The position numbers and the translations under genes are program-made. Positions 25,908 through 34,104 of a DNA stretch of 64,000 nucleotides are shown here, in pieces. This stretch comes from Candidatus Bathyarchaeota archaeon (lineage in GTDB: Archaea; Thermoproteota; Bathyarchaeia; Bathyarchaeales; Bathycorpusculaceae): positions 36,917 to 100,916 of the forward strand of contig JAOZIE010000014.1 in the NCBI GenBank assembly GCA_026014485.1. The letters run 5' to 3'. The notes under the pieces are model-generated. The model was given only the letters and a program-made list of their open reading frames with translations. It was not told where the DNA came from and ran no database searches. Positions within the stretch are counted from its first letter, which is position 1. The number at the start of each line of letters is the position of its first letter.

Positions 25908-27307
25908 TGCAGCAACAGCAACTCCAGAACCGCTGGCAAGCTATTCCAATGTCCAGTCAAAAACCAGCCGAGCGGATTAACAATTTCAGCGAAGTCGCCA
26001 AAGGCTACACGGAAGAGCAAGCCTTAGCAGAAGCCTCACGATGCCTAACCTGCCCTAATCCCCAATGTGTACAGGGGTGCCCCGTGAACGTAGACATACC
26101 TGCATTCATAAAATTAATAACAGAACACAAATACGCTGATGCCATCCGAAAGGTGAAAGAAAAAAACAGCTTACCTGCCATATGCGGCAGAGTTTGCCCC
26201 CAAGAGGAGCAATGCCAGAAATACTGTGTGCTGGGCAAGAAAGGCGATGCCGTTTCCATTGGACGCCTAGAACGATTCGTAGCGGACCTTGAACTCACGA
26301 AACCCCTAACCATTCCGAAACCGCAGACTTTGAACGGCAAAAAAGTTGCAGTTCTAGGGGCTGGTCCCGCAGGATTAACCGTTGCCGCTGATTTAGCCAA
26401 ACGCGGCTACAAAGTGGTCGTTTATGAGGCGCTTCATGTTGCAGGCGGCGTATTGGTCTATGGCATTCCAGAGTTTAGGCTTCCTAAAAAAATTGTCCAA
26501 GCCGAAGTCGACTACATAAAAGCCCTAGGCGTAGAGTTGCGTACTGACTCCCTTATTGGCCGCCTGTTTACCATAGACGAACTATTGGAGGAAGGCTTTG
26601 ACGCCGTTTTCATAGGAACAGGCGCTGGGCTGCCAAAGTTCTTGGGGGTTCCTGGCGAAAACCTCAACGGTATTTACTCCGCCAACGAATTTCTCATACG
26701 CGTAAACCTCATGAAATCCTACAAGTTCCCCCAGTTCAAAACGCCCATACGGGTCGGAAAAAAAGTTGCGGTTATCGGCGGTGGTAACGTGGCGTTAGAT
26801 TCTGCGCGTAGCGCGTTACGGCTGGGCGCGGAGAGTGTTTGCTTGGTTTACCGCCGTTCCAGAGGCGAAATGCCTGCCCGATTAGAGGAGATATTGCACG
26901 CGGAAGAAGAAGGAATCACCTGCAAGTTTCTTGCTTCTCCCACTCGGTTTCTGGGTGACGAACAAGGCAGAGTGACAGGCATGGAATATATAGCCATGAA
27001 GCTTGGGGAACCAGACGAGTCAGGAAGAAGGCATCCTGTTCCGATTAAAGGGTCAGAAGTAGTCATGGACGTTGATACAGTAATCGTCGCTATCGGGCGA
27101 ACCCCCAACCCGATTATCCAGAGCACCACACAGGGTCTGAACACCACAAAAAACGGCATAATCGTAGTCGACACAGACACTGGTCAATCTAGCCTTGACG
27201 CTGTCTACGCAGGAGGCGATGTGGCAACAGGCGAAGCCACAGTCATAAGCGCCATGGGGTCAGGTAAAAAAGCCGCTCACAGCATACATAACTCCCTAAC
27301 CCGATAA
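25886..27307 (+). CDS. nfnB: NfnB/SudA/GltA-type large subunit
   Basis: About 473 aa (ATG 25886) or 466 aa (ATG 25907, TAATG overlap). N-terminal double 4Fe-4S domain (CLTCPNPQCVQGCPVN, CGRVCPQEEQCQKYC), FAD motif VAVLGAGPAGLTVAADLAKR near residue 150, NAD(P) motif KKVAVIGGGNVALDSARSAL near 295, and C-terminal FAD motif YAGGDVATGEATVISAM. Same fold as glutamate synthase small chain, but the paired NfnA-like subunit marks it as NfnB/SudA type. Makes or consumes reduced ferredoxin for the C1 pathway encoded further right. Confidence 0.88.
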   Translation: MHLPPALMQQQQLQNRWQAIPMSSQKPAERINNFSEVAKGYTEEQALAEASRCLTCPNPQCVQGCPVNVDIPAFIKLITEHKYADAIRKVKEKNSLPAICGRVCPQEEQCQKYCVLGKKGDAVSIGRLERFVADLELTKPLTIPKPQTLNGKKVAVLGAGPAGLTVAADLAKRGYKVVVYEALHVAGGVLVYGIPEFRLPKKIVQAEVDYIKALGVELRTDSLIGRLFTIDELLEEGFDAVFIGTGAGLPKFLGVPGENLNGIYSANEFLIRVNLMKSYKFPQFKTPIRVGKKVAVIGGGNVALDSARSALRLGAESVCLVYRRSRGEMPARLEEILHAEEEGITCKFLASPTRFLGDEQGRVTGMEYIAMKLGEPDESGRRHPVPIKGSEVVMDVDTVIVAIGRTPNPIIQSTTQGLNTTKNGIIVVDTDTGQSSLDAVYAGGDVATGEATVISAMGSGKKAAHSIHNSLTR

Positions 27308-27371
27308 GCCCCATAACCCTTGGTCAATTCCTTCAATGGATCCCTGAAAGGAGTTGACTAACCAGGGGCTT
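27306..27371. terminator. Long hairpin between convergent genes
   Basis: Outer stem AAGCCCC/GGGGCTT, middle TTGGT/ACCA, inner 10-bp stem TCAATTCCTT/AAGGAGTTGA with one G-T pair. Followed by TCCTTTTC on the + strand. Sits exactly between the NfnB stop and the PhoU gene end, so a bidirectional terminator is most likely. Confidence 0.6.
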
Positions 27372-27380
27372 CCTTTTCGT

Positions 27381-28427
27381 TTACTGCAGGTCAGATTCTT
27401 CTGGTGCTTCCTGAGGTTTCATTTTGAAGGCTCGGTTTACGGCAACTTCTGCTATGCTTAGAGCGCAGTGGGCGATTCTTCTAATGTTGTCGCGAAGGGT
27501 GCAGATGGCGCAGACCAGTTCAGGGCTTTTTTGTTCAATTGTGAACGTTTTTGATGCGATTTCGATGTAGAGCTTCTCCATTCTTTGTTGGCTCTTCATG
27601 ATTTCAACGGCGAAAAGAACATCTCGGGAGAAGAAGGCGGTTACTGCTTTGACGTATAAATCGATTGTTTCAATTGCGGTGGCTACGATGAGGTCTGATA
27701 GGTCATCGGGGATTTTCTGCTTGTTTCCTTCAATCATTATTACGTTGCGAGCGATGATTGCGGCGTAATCCGCTGCGTGTTCCATTCTGTAAACAAGTAT
27801 CTGATAATCCATGCAATCCAAGGGTTCTATGTGAAGCTCGCTTGCAAGCATGGGATTTTGAGCTGCATTGCGCAGGATTCTGAGGATGAAAAACGCGAAA
27901 TGATCCACGTCATCGTCAAGGCTGTAGACAGACTTCGCCAAAGCAGTGTCTCTTCTTTTTATGGCGCTGACTGCGCCTTCACACATGGACCTTGAAATCA
28001 AATGCATTCGCTGTATTGCCTGTTCAAGTGAGGCTTGTGATTCATCCGTTAAGCTTTGCATGTATACTCTTTTAGAATCTGATTCCATGACTCTCATGAA
28101 GAGCCTTCCCGCCATGTTCCGAATTGCCTTTGCTTGCGGGATGTTGAAGATTTTTTCTGAAATCAGTCGGATGCCAGTGTATCCGTTGAGGAAAGATCCC
28201 AAAATTTTTTGGTTGATGAGTATTTCTTCTTCATCTTCGCCTATGTTTAAGGTTATTTCCCTTGACTCTGCCTTTTTTTGGCTGCTTGGGTAAACTACCA
28301 GAGAGCGGTCGCCTTGGATAATGAAGGACACGCTGTCTCCTTTCTTCAGGTCGTTTATTTGCATCCAATCATGTGGCAGAGATATGACTAAAGATGATTT
28401 GCCTAAGGACATAACTTTTCGTTCCAT
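27381..28427 (-). CDS. phoU: AbrB-PhoU family regulator
   Basis: 348 aa. N-terminal SpoVT-AbrB DNA-binding domain (MERKVMSLGKSSLVISLPHD...LKKGDSVSFII, residues 1-45), then two PhoU-type helical-bundle repeats (about 120-330; DDVDHFAFFILR, MEHAADYAAIIARN). In archaea this architecture is linked to phosphate uptake control. No pst genes are nearby. Transcribed away from the membrane pyrophosphatase cluster to the right, a phosphate-related neighbour. Confidence 0.85.
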   Translation of the reverse strand: MERKVMSLGKSSLVISLPHDWMQINDLKKGDSVSFIIQGDRSLVVYPSSQKKAESREITLNIGEDEEEILINQKILGSFLNGYTGIRLISEKIFNIPQAKAIRNMAGRLFMRVMESDSKRVYMQSLTDESQASLEQAIQRMHLISRSMCEGAVSAIKRRDTALAKSVYSLDDDVDHFAFFILRILRNAAQNPMLASELHIEPLDCMDYQILVYRMEHAADYAAIIARNVIMIEGNKQKIPDDLSDLIVATAIETIDLYVKAVTAFFSRDVLFAVEIMKSQQRMEKLYIEIASKTFTIEQKSPELVCAICTLRDNIRRIAHCALSIAEVAVNRAFKMKPQEAPEESDLQ

Positions 28428-28535
28428 GGTTTTCCCATCGGTTTGTGGTTACTGAGATAGTACAATGTTCACCGAATATATATTGTGTTGTTTGGGTGAT
28501 TGGTGTTGTTTTTCTTAAACTCTCGCAGTAAACTT

Positions 28536-28567
28536 TTTATATGTATATATTGTATATGCGCGCATAA
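28536..28567 (+). promoter_or_regulatory. TATA-rich promoter with GCGC palindrome
   Basis: TTTTTATATGTATATATTG followed by the perfect palindrome TATGCGCGCATA (28555-28566), 38 bp before the first small ORF of the pyrophosphatase cluster. The GCGCATA element recurs in the Cdv promoter (7629-7642). Confidence 0.45.
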
Positions 28568-28604
28568 TCAATATGTACTGTATAAAGAAGGCAAAGGACA
28601 AACC

Positions 28605-28793
28605 ATGACACAATCAAACTCAGAACACCCCTACAACATCCTAAAGAACCTCCTGTTACTTTGCCTTCTCAATCACCTCTCTGTTCTTCACCAAAACCCC
28701 AAAAACACCGCCAAAACAATAAACCCTGTACACAAAAACAGACAAAGCCCCCTGGCGGTCGCTGTGAATTTGCCGAAGGGGTGCTGTCCGTGA
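28605..28793 (+). CDS. Possible small ORF, first of the chain before hppA
   Basis: 62 aa from ATG 28605, behind GGCAAAGG. The protein has a short hydrophobic helix (LKNLLLLCLLNHLSVL) and a basic tail. Its TGA overlaps the GTG of the next frame (GTGA at 28790). Composition is weakly protein-like, so this may be an untranslated leader with a chance frame. Confidence 0.3.
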   Translation: MTQSNSEHPYNILKNLLLLCLLNHLSVLHQNPKNTAKTINPVHKNRQSPLAVAVNLPKGCCP

Positions 28794-29083
28794 GCGCGGC
28801 GATGAAGCCGCGCATTGATGAGTTTGTTTGTGTTTTTGATTTTTTTGTTAACCACAAAAAAGATAATCTCTGGGAAGCCGCAGCATATGCATGTCCATTT
28901 TTCTCTGTAGACGCTCCTAACGTTTGTTTATCTGACTTATGCCTTGACTTTGTTGAATTAAGTTCAAATATGCTTTTTGAAAAGTACTCCTATTGCAACT
29001 ATGAATTAAAACTTATGATTTCTGAATGTTTTGATGCTTTTGAAACAATTTCAGTGTGTGTATGTGGGGAGATGAGTTTATGA
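28790..29083 (+). CDS. Small hypothetical protein, cysteine-containing
   Basis: 97 aa from GTG 28790 or 93 from ATG 28802. Soluble, with several cysteines (FVCVFDFFV, AYACPFF, NVCLSDLCLDFVEL, YCNYELKLMISECFD). It has the helical pattern of a short regulator or antitoxin-like protein but no family could be named. Ends in an ATGA overlap with the next small gene. Confidence 0.45.
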   Translation: MSAAMKPRIDEFVCVFDFFVNHKKDNLWEAAAYACPFFSVDAPNVCLSDLCLDFVELSSNMLFEKYSYCNYELKLMISECFDAFETISVCVCGEMSL

Positions 29084-29250
29084 AGAACGATAACAAGAGT
29101 AGGGGCGCTGAGGTGGAACTGAAAATTAACCGGAAGTGCTCAGGGCAATTTTGCGAATGGAGAAGCTGCCTTGAATTGCAAATTAAGCTGCTTGGTGACA
29201 TAAAAAGAAAACCAGTTCATTGTGAAGGATGCTCCATGTGGCTGGAATAA
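29080..29250 (+). CDS. Small Cys-rich protein, probable metal-binding knuckle
   Basis: 56 aa. Begins in the stop codon of the previous ORF (ATGA). Six Cys-type positions: CSGQFCEWRSC near residues 20-30 and CEGCSMW at the end, a spacing typical of zinc-binding or Fe-S ribbon proteins. Charged otherwise. No family name; likely a small nucleic-acid- or protein-binding factor. Confidence 0.5.
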   Translation: MKNDNKSRGAEVELKINRKCSGQFCEWRSCLELQIKLLGDIKRKPVHCEGCSMWLE

Positions 29251-29274
29251 CAACGGAAAGGCTAAGGGAGAAAA

Positions 29275-29397
29275 ATGGTTGAATCAAAGGTTAGTCTAAA
29301 AAAATGCGAAAATAAACACCCAACAAAAAAGCCCACTGCGGCTTACACCACTGATTTGAAAAACATAATCCGCACGAGGAGCAGGAACCACGCATGA
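29275..29397 (+). CDS. Possible 40-aa ORF overlapping hppA
   Basis: ATG 29275 behind AAGGGAGAAAA, ending in TGA that overlaps the ATG of hppA (ATGA at 29394-29397). Sequence is basic (KKPTAAYTTDLKNIIRTRSR). Translation-coupling leader peptide or a chance frame; the good ribosome binding site favours translation. Confidence 0.4.
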   Translation: MVESKVSLKKCENKHPTKKPTAAYTTDLKNIIRTRSRNHA

Positions 29398-31631
29398 CAT
29401 CTCTGCTGTCCCCCTTTGAACTTTCGGCGCTTTACGCCGTTGTTGGAATCGCCATTGCAGCACTGTTTTATGCTCTGCTTCTGCGACGGCAAGTTCTGCG
29501 AGAACGCATGGGTTCCGGGAAAGTGCTTGACGTATGGAACGGCATTAAATCAGGCGCAAACGCCTACCTTAAAGTCCAGTTCAAATCCTTAATCCTGTTC
29601 ATAGGTATCCTTGGAATTTTTCTGTTCTTCTCAGCATCCGTAGATGACCAACCGTTTTTCATAGCTATAGGACGGGTAGGTGCATTCCTGATTGGCGCCT
29701 TCTTTTCAGCTATGGTTGGCTACGTCGGAATGAACATGGCTGTGCAAGGAAACATACGTGTTTCAGAAGCCTCAAAGAAAGGCTTCCGCGAGGCGCTCAA
29801 AATAGCGTATCGCACGGGAACAATCACTGGCATGTTAACTGACGGTTTAGGGCTCTTGGGCGGCGTCGTCATCTTTTTGATATACGTGGATCATTCGCCT
29901 GATGTTCTGCTGGGTTTCGGTTTCGGCGGCACGTTGCTGGCGTTATTCATGAGAGTCGGCGGAGGCATCTACACTAAAGCCGCTGACATGGGCGCAGACC
30001 TAGTTGGGAAAGTAGAACAGGGCATTCCTGAAGATGACCCAAGAAACGCAGCTGTCGTGGCTGACCTTGTCGGGGACAACGTTGGTGACTGCGCAGGCAT
30101 GGCTGCAGACATCTTCGAATCCTACGAGGTAACGATGGTTTCTGCGTTGATTTTAGGTTTATCCATAGCCACACTCGGACCCGTTTTCGACGCAAAATGG
30201 ATTGTCTTCCCCATTTTGGTGCGCGGTATAGGTGTTGTGAGCACAATTGTAGGCACGTATGCCGTTTCTAAATGGCCTGACCGTTTAACTAAAGGCAGCG
30301 CTTTCAAGGCTATGGACCTTTCATATGACCTTTCAAGTGTAATTTCGATAGTTAGTTTTCTGATGCTGTCCATATTCTACGTGAATGACATCCGCGTTTT
30401 CTTGGCAACCACAATGGGCATAATCTTAGCCATGAGTTTCAACAAGATATCCAATTATTACACAAGCTGCGACAATAACCCCGTTAAGGCAGTGGCAGCA
30501 ACAACTAAAACGGGACCCGCGAACGTTATCCTGCAGGGTATAGCCTTAGGTTTTGAAAGCACAGTGTGGACGATTCTGATGATTGCCGCAACAATTGTCG
30601 TTTCAATGCTGATTTGGACAGGCGCAGGTATCCTGTTTGCCTTTTACGGGGTCGCACTTGCAGGCATAGGTATGCTCACTCATACAGGTAACAACGTTGC
30701 CATGGACACATTCGGTCCCATAGCTGACAACGCAAACGGCATCGGCGAAATGGCTGGCATTGAAGGGGAACCCCGCAAAGTGCTAGCTGACTTGGACGCT
30801 GCAGGCAACACAACAAAAGCAATCACGAAAGCACTCGCCATCGCCTCTGCAGTTATAGCTGCGGTGTCACTGTTTTCAGCGTTCACAGAAACGCTAGGCG
30901 TGAAACTCGACATGGCTACTGACCCCTTGGTTTTTGTTGGGCTACTGATAGGCGGGGCGCTTCCGTTTCTGTTCAGTTTCATATCTATAAAAGCAGTCAC
31001 TAGAGCGGCAAGCAAGATAATCGAGGAAGTTCGAAAACAATTCCGAATGCCTGGAATAATGGAAGGCAAAAAACTCCCTGACTACGCTAAAGTCGTTGCA
31101 ATATGCACCTCTGCAGCCCAACGAGACCTCGCGGGCTTAGCGATAATTGCTATTCTAACGCCTCTCATCGTTGGCACATTGCTTGGCGCCACGGCTTGGG
31201 GCGGCTTCTTAGCAGGCGTAATCTTAACTGGACAACTGCTGGCAGTGTTCATGGCGAATTCCGGTGGCGCTTGGGACAACGCGAAAAAGAGAATCGAAGA
31301 AGGTCACTACGGCGGCAAAGGCTCCAAGAACCATGAGGCTTCCATCATAGGTGACACCGTCGGCGACCCACTGAAGGATACTGCTGGACCTGCATTGAAT
31401 CCGATGATTAAGGTGATTAATTTGGTTTCGCTGCTGTTCTCTGGTGCAGTTCTCTCTTTAAGGGACCTACTCGTTTGGGAAATCCCCAACACTGGACTAC
31501 AAATCCCCGTAGCATCCATTATCCTGTCAATAGTGATGATAGGAATAGTAGCTGGGGCAATATTGCTCACGAAACGAGAATCCAAAGAGACACTCTGCGA
31601 CATCGAGGAGGAGGGGGCTAGCAAGCAATGA
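29394..31631 (+). CDS. hppA: Membrane proton-pumping pyrophosphatase, K+-independent type
   Basis: 745 aa, 16 or so membrane helices. Couples PPi hydrolysis to ion transport. Substrate motifs: GGGIYTKAADMGADLVGKVE and NVGDCAGMAADIFES in the first half, DTVGDPLKDTAGPALNPMIK in the second, plus MDTFGPIADNANGIGEMAG. The position that separates subclasses reads GNTTKAITK, with Lys where K+-dependent enzymes have Ala, so K+-independent H+ pumping is expected. Followed by adenylate kinase with a 4-bp overlap. Confidence 0.93.
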   Translation: MTSLLSPFELSALYAVVGIAIAALFYALLLRRQVLRERMGSGKVLDVWNGIKSGANAYLKVQFKSLILFIGILGIFLFFSASVDDQPFFIAIGRVGAFLIGAFFSAMVGYVGMNMAVQGNIRVSEASKKGFREALKIAYRTGTITGMLTDGLGLLGGVVIFLIYVDHSPDVLLGFGFGGTLLALFMRVGGGIYTKAADMGADLVGKVEQGIPEDDPRNAAVVADLVGDNVGDCAGMAADIFESYEVTMVSALILGLSIATLGPVFDAKWIVFPILVRGIGVVSTIVGTYAVSKWPDRLTKGSAFKAMDLSYDLSSVISIVSFLMLSIFYVNDIRVFLATTMGIILAMSFNKISNYYTSCDNNPVKAVAATTKTGPANVILQGIALGFESTVWTILMIAATIVVSMLIWTGAGILFAFYGVALAGIGMLTHTGNNVAMDTFGPIADNANGIGEMAGIEGEPRKVLADLDAAGNTTKAITKALAIASAVIAAVSLFSAFTETLGVKLDMATDPLVFVGLLIGGALPFLFSFISIKAVTRAASKIIEEVRKQFRMPGIMEGKKLPDYAKVVAICTSAAQRDLAGLAIIAILTPLIVGTLLGATAWGGFLAGVILTGQLLAVFMANSGGAWDNAKKRIEEGHYGGKGSKNHEASIIGDTVGDPLKDTAGPALNPMIKVINLVSLLFSGAVLSLRDLLVWEIPNTGLQIPVASIILSIVMIGIVAGAILLTKRESKETLCDIEEEGASKQ

Positions 31632-32203
31632 CACGAAGAATCTTCGTGTTAGGCTTGTCGGGCACGGGAAAATCTACCGTAATCAAAAACTCCGATTTTC
31701 TCAAAACCTTCGACTACATCGTGCTGGGGGACTTCATTAAATCAATCGGCGAAGAAGCAACTGGGCAGACCGATAGAGACGCAATACGACGTGACTCCCA
31801 AACAGAAACTTTCAGGCAAATCCAGCGCAAAGCCTTCAAAAAACTCAAAGAAGCCACCGACAAAAAAGATGTCATAATTGATACACATGCGCTCGTTTCA
31901 ACCAAGTCAGGGATGCTCCCCGGACTGAACTTCGCGTTGCTGAAAGCCCTAAAGCCTGACCTTTTTGTCGTGATAGAATCTGAACCTCAAGAGCTACTTA
32001 ATCGACGCAAGAAGGATCAGGGAACAGTCAGGAACAGAGATATCAATGACCTCCAAGAAGTTAAGTTCATTCAAACCCTGGAAAGAGACGCCGCTCTCGT
32101 CTACAGCGTTTACTCAGCTGCCCCCTTCAGAGTTATCAATAACCGCGAAGGAAAACCAAAAGAAGCTGCTGCAGAGTTCGAAACAGCAGTCAAGAATCTG
32201 TAA
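31628..32203 (+). CDS. adkA: Archaeal-type adenylate kinase
   Basis: 191 aa. Converts AMP + ATP to 2 ADP. P-loop LGLSGTGKST at residue 8, then the AdkA-specific VIIDTHALVSTKSGMLPGL near residue 88 and lid-type NRRKKDQGTVRNRD. Matches the archaeal AdkA family rather than bacterial Adk; it was also considered as PSTK (see rejected items). Starts inside the hppA stop (ATGA), so PPi-driven pumping and adenylate balancing are co-expressed. Followed by a hairpin and T-run. Confidence 0.85.
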   Translation: MTRRIFVLGLSGTGKSTVIKNSDFLKTFDYIVLGDFIKSIGEEATGQTDRDAIRRDSQTETFRQIQRKAFKKLKEATDKKDVIIDTHALVSTKSGMLPGLNFALLKALKPDLFVVIESEPQELLNRRKKDQGTVRNRDINDLQEVKFIQTLERDAALVYSVYSAAPFRVINNREGKPKEAAAEFETAVKNL

Positions 32204-32243
32204 GCCCCCTTGATTACCCCGGTAATCTTGGGCTATCTTTTTT
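32203..32243 (+). terminator. Hairpin and T-run after adkA
   Basis: Stem AGCCC/GGGCT and GATTACC/GGTAATC with loop CC(GG), then TATCTTTTTTA. It starts at the adkA stop and its T-run reaches the selD stop on the other strand. Reads as a terminator for adkA; on the minus strand it is the first structure in the selD 3' region. Confidence 0.6.
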
Positions 32244-33261
32244 ATACTTCTATAACTTTCACTTTCTCGGCTACTTTTACGTTTCCAGAGCCCTCTTTAA
32301 CGTAGCCAACTTCAAAATGCCTCACCTTTCGCTTTTCCAGCGCATCCAGCAGGTCATTCAAATCCTTTTCGGCAACGGCTATGAGCATACCACCTGCGGT
32401 TTCTGCTGCTTCCCCCTCCATTAATGGGTACCCAAACAAATCCGTCAAAGCAGGCGTGCCGCGGAGCACCGGTAGGCAGTCAAAGATGATATCGACATCG
32501 CTGAGTTTTGCCATGTTTTCTGCGTGTCCCTTCAAGCCGAACCCTGTTATGTCTGTGGCGGCGTGTACGGGAATCTGCTGCATCACCTCGGCAACGGGCT
32601 TGTTTGATGTCGTCATCAACTCAATTGCGCCTGAAACTGCTGCCTCCACCAAATCCTCTGGGATATCCTGGAGGAACTCTAATCCGTCCTCCTCTTTACG
32701 CATGCGATACGCCGCCATGGCAGGCTGAACCCCCAACGGCTTGGTTAAAACTAGCTTGTCGCCGGGCTTTGAGCCGCGGGTGTACATAATTTTCTTGGGG
32801 TGACCTGCGCCTGTTGCGGCTCCCCCGATTATCGGCCAGGGGTTTCTGATGGTGTGTCCCCCCAGAAGTGGTGCGTCCATTTCTCTGCAGAAATCTGCGA
32901 ACCCTTTTAGCATGCCGACTGCGAGTTCATTAGGCATGTTTTCGGGGAAAGCCATGATGGATAGTACAGTTACGATTTTGGGCACCGCCATGGCGTAGAT
33001 GTCGCTGGTGACGTTGCTGGCTGCGATTCTGCCTTGGATTTCAGGTTCATCTACGATGGGCGTAAAAAAGTCCAGCGTGTTGAGTACCGCAACGTCTTCG
33101 TTTACCTTTACGACGCTGGCGTTCTCCCATGGCCCAGCTAACAACTCAGGTGAAGGCGCAATGAATACGCCTGCACTGGCGAGAAGTTTATCCAGCTGGT
33201 ACTGTGGGAGCTTGCAGCTTCAGCCGTGCACTGGCACAACTTTGGTGAGCCTGTACTCCAT
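32242..33261 (-). CDS. selD: Selenophosphate synthase SelD containing selenocysteine (in-frame TGA)
   Basis: 339 aa if the TGA is read as Sec. SelD makes selenophosphate from selenide and ATP. The frame after the TGA has SelD signatures: LLGGHTIRNP, LTKPLGVQPAMAAYRM, TDITGFGLKGHAE and AETAGGMLIAV. It lacks a proper N-terminus unless extended: ATG at 33261 gives MEYRLTKVVPVHG, then TGA at 33220-33222, then SCKLPQYQLDKLLA. In the family this is the G-A-G-(Cys/Sec)-x-C-K-(I/L)-P site, so the TGA is exactly at the catalytic position. The ATG is 11 bp after the activase gene stop. A frameshift or error is unlikely because the frame and motif continue on both sides. Last gene of a ten-gene minus-strand run. 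Confidence 0.9.
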
Positions 33262-33272
33262 GTTTTTCGCCC

Positions 33273-34052
33273 TTAACTTATAATGGTGCCCTCTTCCGCT
33301 ATCAATGCTGCTCCAAAGGCACCTATTATTTGAGGTTCTGCGGGGATATTAATCTTTAAACCAAACACCCGCTCCAAGCTTGCCTTCATACCTACGTTTT
33401 TGGCAACTCCACCCGTGAAGACCACTTCACGCCTCAACCCAACCTGCTTAACCATCCCCGCAATACGTTTTGAAATTGCTTCATGTAGCCCCGCGATAAT
33501 CGCTTCTCTCTTCTCACCTTGGGCAATCAGGGAAACCACTTCAGACTCAGCAAAAACGGTGCACATGCTGCTGATTTTTGCAGGTTTCTCGGCTGATATG
33601 GACAGCTTGCCTAAATCTTGCAGGGCAACCTCCAGCGTTCGAGCCATAACCTCAAGAAACCTGCCTGTTCCCGCGGCGCACTTGTCGTTCATCACGAAAT
33701 TGTTTATTCGTCCGTCCTCGTCAAGGCTTATGACTTTGCTGTCTTGTCCCCCGATGTCGATTATGGTCATGGCAGACGGAAACAGCGTTTTAGCGCCTTT
33801 CGCGTGTGTAGTGATCTCTGTGACTGCATTTTCAGCGAACTCTACATTTCTTCTGCCATACCCCGTTGAAACGATTTTGGTTAAGTCTATGCGGGTAAGT
33901 TTTGCAAGCGCTAATGCTTCTTCTAATGCCTTGGCAGAAGCGTTTCTTCCGTTGGCGCCCGTCGGCACGATAGCATACGCTGATAGTTCTCCGTTTTTCA
34001 CGATTGCAGCTTTCGTTGTAGCTGAACCCGCATCAATGCCTGCTACCGCCAA
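33273..34052 (-). CDS. ATPase activator of the 2-hydroxyacyl-CoA dehydratase / double-cubane type
   Basis: 259 aa. Member of the HgdC/BcrD/DCCP-reductase family: an ASKHA-fold homodimer with one 4Fe-4S cluster between subunits that pumps low-potential electrons into its partner using ATP. Motifs: GIDAGSATTKAAIV at the start, TIIDIGGQDSKVIS, cluster Cys in MNDKCAAGTGRFLEV and SSMCTVFAESEVV, and VVFTGGVAKN. Partner gene lies directly upstream (52 bp). Being placed next to selD is unusual. Confidence 0.9.
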   Translation of the reverse strand: MAVAGIDAGSATTKAAIVKNGELSAYAIVPTGANGRNASAKALEEALALAKLTRIDLTKIVSTGYGRRNVEFAENAVTEITTHAKGAKTLFPSAMTIIDIGGQDSKVISLDEDGRINNFVMNDKCAAGTGRFLEVMARTLEVALQDLGKLSISAEKPAKISSMCTVFAESEVVSLIAQGEKREAIIAGLHEAISKRIAGMVKQVGLRREVVFTGGVAKNVGMKASLERVFGLKINIPAEPQIIGAFGAALIAEEGTIIS

Positions 34053-34104
34053 TTCGACTCAACCTAAACAGTAAACAAAACAAAAAGGAAGAAAAAGGGA
34101 ACGG

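Noticed and set aside
28661..28789. Upstream extension of the small ORF before 28790
   Set aside because: Gln/Pro/Lys-rich low-complexity translation without a ribosome binding site; overlaps the 28605 frame.
31628..32203. P-loop kinase near selD considered as PSTK
   Set aside because: The VIIDTHALVSTKSGMLPGL segment and 191-aa length match archaeal AdkA, and it is coupled to hppA on the opposite strand to selD.
32203..32243. Hairpin in the 3' region of selD considered as a SECIS element
   Set aside because: It lacks the archaeal GAA/A internal loop followed by a short GC stem; T-run on the plus strand fits the adkA terminator better. The SECIS for selD was not identified; a SECIS covariance search of 32100-33300 would decide.
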